DNA of 64,000 bases from the NCBI RefSeq assembly GCF_022180385.2, contig NZ_BQME02000002.1:434001-498000 (forward strand), written 5' to 3'. This DNA comes from Paenibacillus sp. L3-i20. GTDB taxonomy: Bacteria > Bacillota > Bacilli > Paenibacillales > Paenibacillaceae. Shown here in pieces: positions 61,903 to 64,000 of the stretch. A program made the position numbers and the translations under genes. The notes beneath the pieces were generated by a model. That model was not told the origin of the DNA, did not search any database, and was given only the letters and a program-made list of their open reading frames with translations. How positions within the stretch are numbered: the stretch's first letter is position 1; the number at the start of each line of letters is the position of its first letter.

Positions 61903-62670
61903 ATGACAGAATCACAATATTATGGGAATGTACGTAGCGAGCAGCCAGAACCGTCTGCTGACGATAAGAAGAAATTGAACAATGCACTTGATAACATTCA
62001 ACAGCTTGGTACAGCTGTCTCTCCAGCACCGACAGAATCGAATATTTTCTGTATGACGATTATCGGACAGGTGGAAGGTCATCTAATTCTGCCTCCGCAA
62101 AACAAAACGACGAAATATGAGCATATTATTCCGCAATTAGTAGCGACCGAACAAAATGCTAAGATCGAGGGTGTTCTTATCGTATTGAATACGGTAGGAG
62201 GAGATGTCGAAGCAGGACTCGCCATTGCAGAGATGATATCTTCTTTATCGAAACCAACCGTCACATTAGTACTTGGCGGTGGTCATTCAATTGGTGTGCC
62301 AATTGCCGTTGCAGGAGATAAGTCATTTATTGCAGAAACGGCTACAATGACAATACATCCTATTCGTATGAATGGATTAGTCATCGGTGTACCTCAAACT
62401 TTCGAGTATTTGGATAAAATGCAGGAACGTGTCGTGAGGTTTGTAACATCCCATTCCAAAGTAACAGAGCAAACATTTAAAGAACTCATGTTCAAAATGG
62501 GTGAGCTAACGAGAGATATCGGTACAACAGTAATCGGTACAGATGCGGTGAAGCATGGATTGATCGACGCTGTTGGCGGGTTAGGTCATGCTCTGAGAGA
62601 GCTCAATGTGATGATTGAGCAACGCAGAGCATCTAATACTGAGATCAGTACAGGAGGCGTCGTGCAATGA
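61903..62670 (+). CDS. tepA: ClpP-like serine protease TepA (YmfB)
   Basis: The 255-residue protein is a cytosolic ClpP-fold peptidase; the B. subtilis counterpart is described as translocation-enhancing protein TepA. The nucleophile Ser129 lies in [11 protein letters not shown], the catalytic His152 in TIHPIRMN, and the oxyanion-region [16 protein letters not shown] is present. A hydrophilic 45-residue N-terminal extension precedes the fold. AAAGGGG precedes ATG 61903. Its stop overlaps ylzJ (ATGA). Confidence 0.93.
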   Translation: MTESQYYGNVRSEQPEPSADDKKKLNNALDNIQQLGTAVSPAPTESNIFCMTIIGQVEGHLILPPQNKTTKYEHIIPQLVATEQNAKIEGVLIVLNTVGGDVEAGLAIAEMISSLSKPTVTLVLGGGHSIGVPIAVAGDKSFIAETATMTIHPIRMNGLVIGVPQTFEYLDKMQERVVRFVTSHSKVTEQTFKELMFKMGELTRDIGTTVIGTDAVKHGLIDAVGGLGHALRELNVMIEQRRASNTEISTGGVVQ

Positions 62671-62891
62671 CATTATATACTTCTATGCCACTGGAGACGG
62701 TCTTTCAAGGGTTTAATGAGGTGATGGAGCCTTTGCACGACATTTGGGTACAAGGTGTGCAGATGCAGATCGTACCCGTTGCCCCTGGCGTCGGCAAAAT
62801 TGTAAGACTAATGAACTGTTCTCTTGATGATTATTTGAATCCCGATTTAATGCCGGGAACGATCATTCATTATGGTTTTCCAGCTCAATAA
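62667..62891 (+). CDS. ylzJ: YlzJ-like small protein
   Basis: The 74-residue protein matches the YlzJ-like family by position (between tepA and ftsK/spoIIIE, as in B. subtilis) and by its pattern of [16 protein letters not shown] and [15 protein letters not shown]. Function is unknown. It is soluble, without membrane segment. ACAGGAGGCG serves as ribosome binding site inside tepA. Confidence 0.88.
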   Translation: MTLYTSMPLETVFQGFNEVMEPLHDIWVQGVQMQIVPVAPGVGKIVRLMNCSLDDYLNPDLMPGTIIHYGFPAQ

Positions 62892-62951
62892 AGAAGGAGT
62901 ATTCAAAAATTTGCAGTATCGTAGCCGTCATAGCCCCATAACCAATAACTG

Positions 62952-62960
62952 TGTTATAAT
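62952..62960 (+). promoter_or_regulatory. Extended -10 element before ftsK
   Basis: TGTTATAAT (62952-62960): a TGn-extended perfect -10. I saw no good -35 at the right distance, so it depends on the extended element. Confidence 0.4.
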
Positions 62961-62981
62961 GGGAAACTAGGGGTGACGGAT

Positions 62982-64000
62982 TTGGCCAAGAAAAAAACAC
63001 GAAAAAAATCAATAGGCGCGCAACTAAAATATGAAGTTTACGGCATCTTGCTGATTACAATATCCATTATTGCTCTCTCAGGAGAAGCTACAGTTGGTCG
63101 TGCATTGTCCAAGCTGTTTGGACTCGTATTAGGGAAGTTTTATTTTGTATTAGCTTTGGTAGGTGTTTTTGTTGGACTTAGCGTAATGGTGAAGCGAGCT
63201 TGGCCTGGCGGCTGGAATAGTCGCAGGACGGGCTTGCTCATTTTGGTGCTTGCTTTTACTTTAAGCAGTTCTATTTCCGAAGTGAATGCAAGGTTTGCGG
63301 GGTTAGATCGAGAGGGACTATCTGGAAGTGTGATCTTGAGTACGCTTGGTGGAGAACTTAAATCGCAGCTAATCACAGTTCCCGCAGGCGAAGATGGAAC
63401 TATTCGAGATAAGACGATTAGCGGCGGTTATGTTGGTGCTTTACAATATTCACTATTATTTATGTTATTTGGATATTATGGCGCTCTCATTATTGCATTT
63501 GTTATGTTTGCAATTGCCGTTATGTTAATTACAGGTAAATCGTATGTGGAACTGATTCAAGTTGTCAAAAAACGATGTGTTTCTATGTTTAAGTTATTAA
63601 TGGCTAAGCGGAATGTTATACGCAAACGTCGAGCGGCAGCGGCTGTCACCGTTCAGACTCCATCTTATGATGATGGAACAATTGATGATGACGAGCAAAT
63701 TATGCAGAAGCCTCGCAAAAAGCGGAAGTCACTGTTTTTTGCTTGGAAGCAGCAATTGTCAGAGGAAAAGGAACAAGACCAACATGACGAGTGGATTCCT
63801 ACCCCGCAGGATCATGATGAGCTGCCAAGAGTAAAGCCAGCTTGGGAGACTGACGGGGAACATCCTTGGGAGAAATCTGGAGTAACTGAACATGGAAGTG
63901 CTGCTTTAGAACAATTAGAACGTGATCGTCCTCCTTGGGAAAATGATTTAACAGACAATGATCTCCCATTACATAATGATATTGATCAGGAAAACAACAT
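62982..64000 (+). CDS. ftsK: DNA translocase FtsK/SpoIIIE (N-terminal part)
   Basis: The frame opens at TTG 62982 (GGGGTGACGG upstream) and runs off the right edge after 339 codons. The N-terminus is basic (AKKKTRKKSIGAQ), followed by about four membrane helices (about 20-40, 53-72, 82-100 and 150-180) and a charged, acidic linker from about residue 210 with PAWE, HPWE and PPWE elements. The motor and gamma domains lie outside the window. Position after ylzJ matches spoIIIE of B. subtilis, which pumps DNA into the forespore. Confidence 0.88.
   Translation, partial: MAKKKTRKKSIGAQLKYEVYGILLITISIIALSGEATVGRALSKLFGLVLGKFYFVLALVGVFVGLSVMVKRAWPGGWNSRRTGLLILVLAFTLSSSISEVNARFAGLDREGLSGSVILSTLGGELKSQLITVPAGEDGTIRDKTISGGYVGALQYSLLFMLFGYYGALIIAFVMFAIAVMLITGKSYVELIQVVKKRCVSMFKLLMAKRNVIRKRRAAAAVTVQTPSYDDGTIDDDEQIMQKPRKKRKSLFFAWKQQLSEEKEQDQHDEWIPTPQDHDELPRVKPAWETDGEHPWEKSGVTEHGSAALEQLERDRPPWENDLTDNDLPLHNDIDQENN

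Overview
The window is one continuous, all-plus-strand piece of a Firmicute chromosome, most likely from a Paenibacillus/Cohnella-like member of the Paenibacillaceae. Reasons for this placement: the gene order is the Bacillales order fla/che - rpsB-tsf-pyrH-frr - uppS-cdsA-dxr-rasP-proS-polC - rimP-nusA-infB - rpsO-pnp - dpaAB-asd-dapGA - rnjB - tepA - ftsK; PolC and RNase J are present; dipicolinate synthase genes mark a spore former; strong Shine-Dalgarno sites and frequent TTG/GTG starts are seen throughout. I could not run any search, so the genus is an inference.

Region 1 (1-27655) is the fla/che operon. It starts inside fliG and runs through fliH, fliI, fliJ, a ylxF-like gene, fliK, flgD, a small flagellar-operon gene, the hook gene flgE, swrD/flbD, fliL, fliM, fliY, cheY, fliO-P-Q-R, flhB, flhA, flhF, flhG, cheB, cheA, cheW, cheC, cheD, an unnamed membrane-protein gene, sigD, and a tail of four poorly characterised genes (FapA-like, a hydrophilic small protein, a SwrB-like membrane/coiled-coil protein and an MltG-like fragment). 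Together they build the export gate, C-ring, hook and a CheA/CheW/CheB/CheC/CheD/FliY chemotaxis pathway of the Bacillus type, with the flagellar sigma factor at the end.

Region 2 (about 27700-36450) has its own promoter and holds translation and envelope genes: rpsB, tsf (short form), pyrH, frr, uppS, cdsA, dxr, rasP and proS. The proS gene encodes the compact archaeal/eukaryote-like prolyl-tRNA synthetase rather than the longer bacterial type. polC follows. Region 3 (about 40835-49253) begins at a near-consensus sigma-A promoter and carries rimP, nusA, rnpM(ylxR), ylxQ, infB, rbfA, nrnA, truB and ribF. rpsO and pnp follow, separated by a terminator-like hairpin.

Region 4 (about 51960-59760) mixes sporulation and lysine/diaminopimelate genes: a ylxY-type deacetylase with a degenerate catalytic motif and a candidate sigma-E promoter, the M16 peptidase mlpA, dut, then dpaA-dpaB behind a candidate sigma-K promoter, asd, dapG and dapA. 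The dapA leader holds four segments able to form mutually exclusive hairpins. Region 5 (59760-64000) carries rnjB, tepA, ylzJ and the N-terminal part of ftsK/spoIIIE, which runs off the window.

No mobile element, CRISPR array, rRNA, tRNA or defence system was seen. The window is conserved core chromosome. The points worth a second look are leader/intergenic RNA structures, the unusual ProRS, and the uncharacterised genes around sigD.
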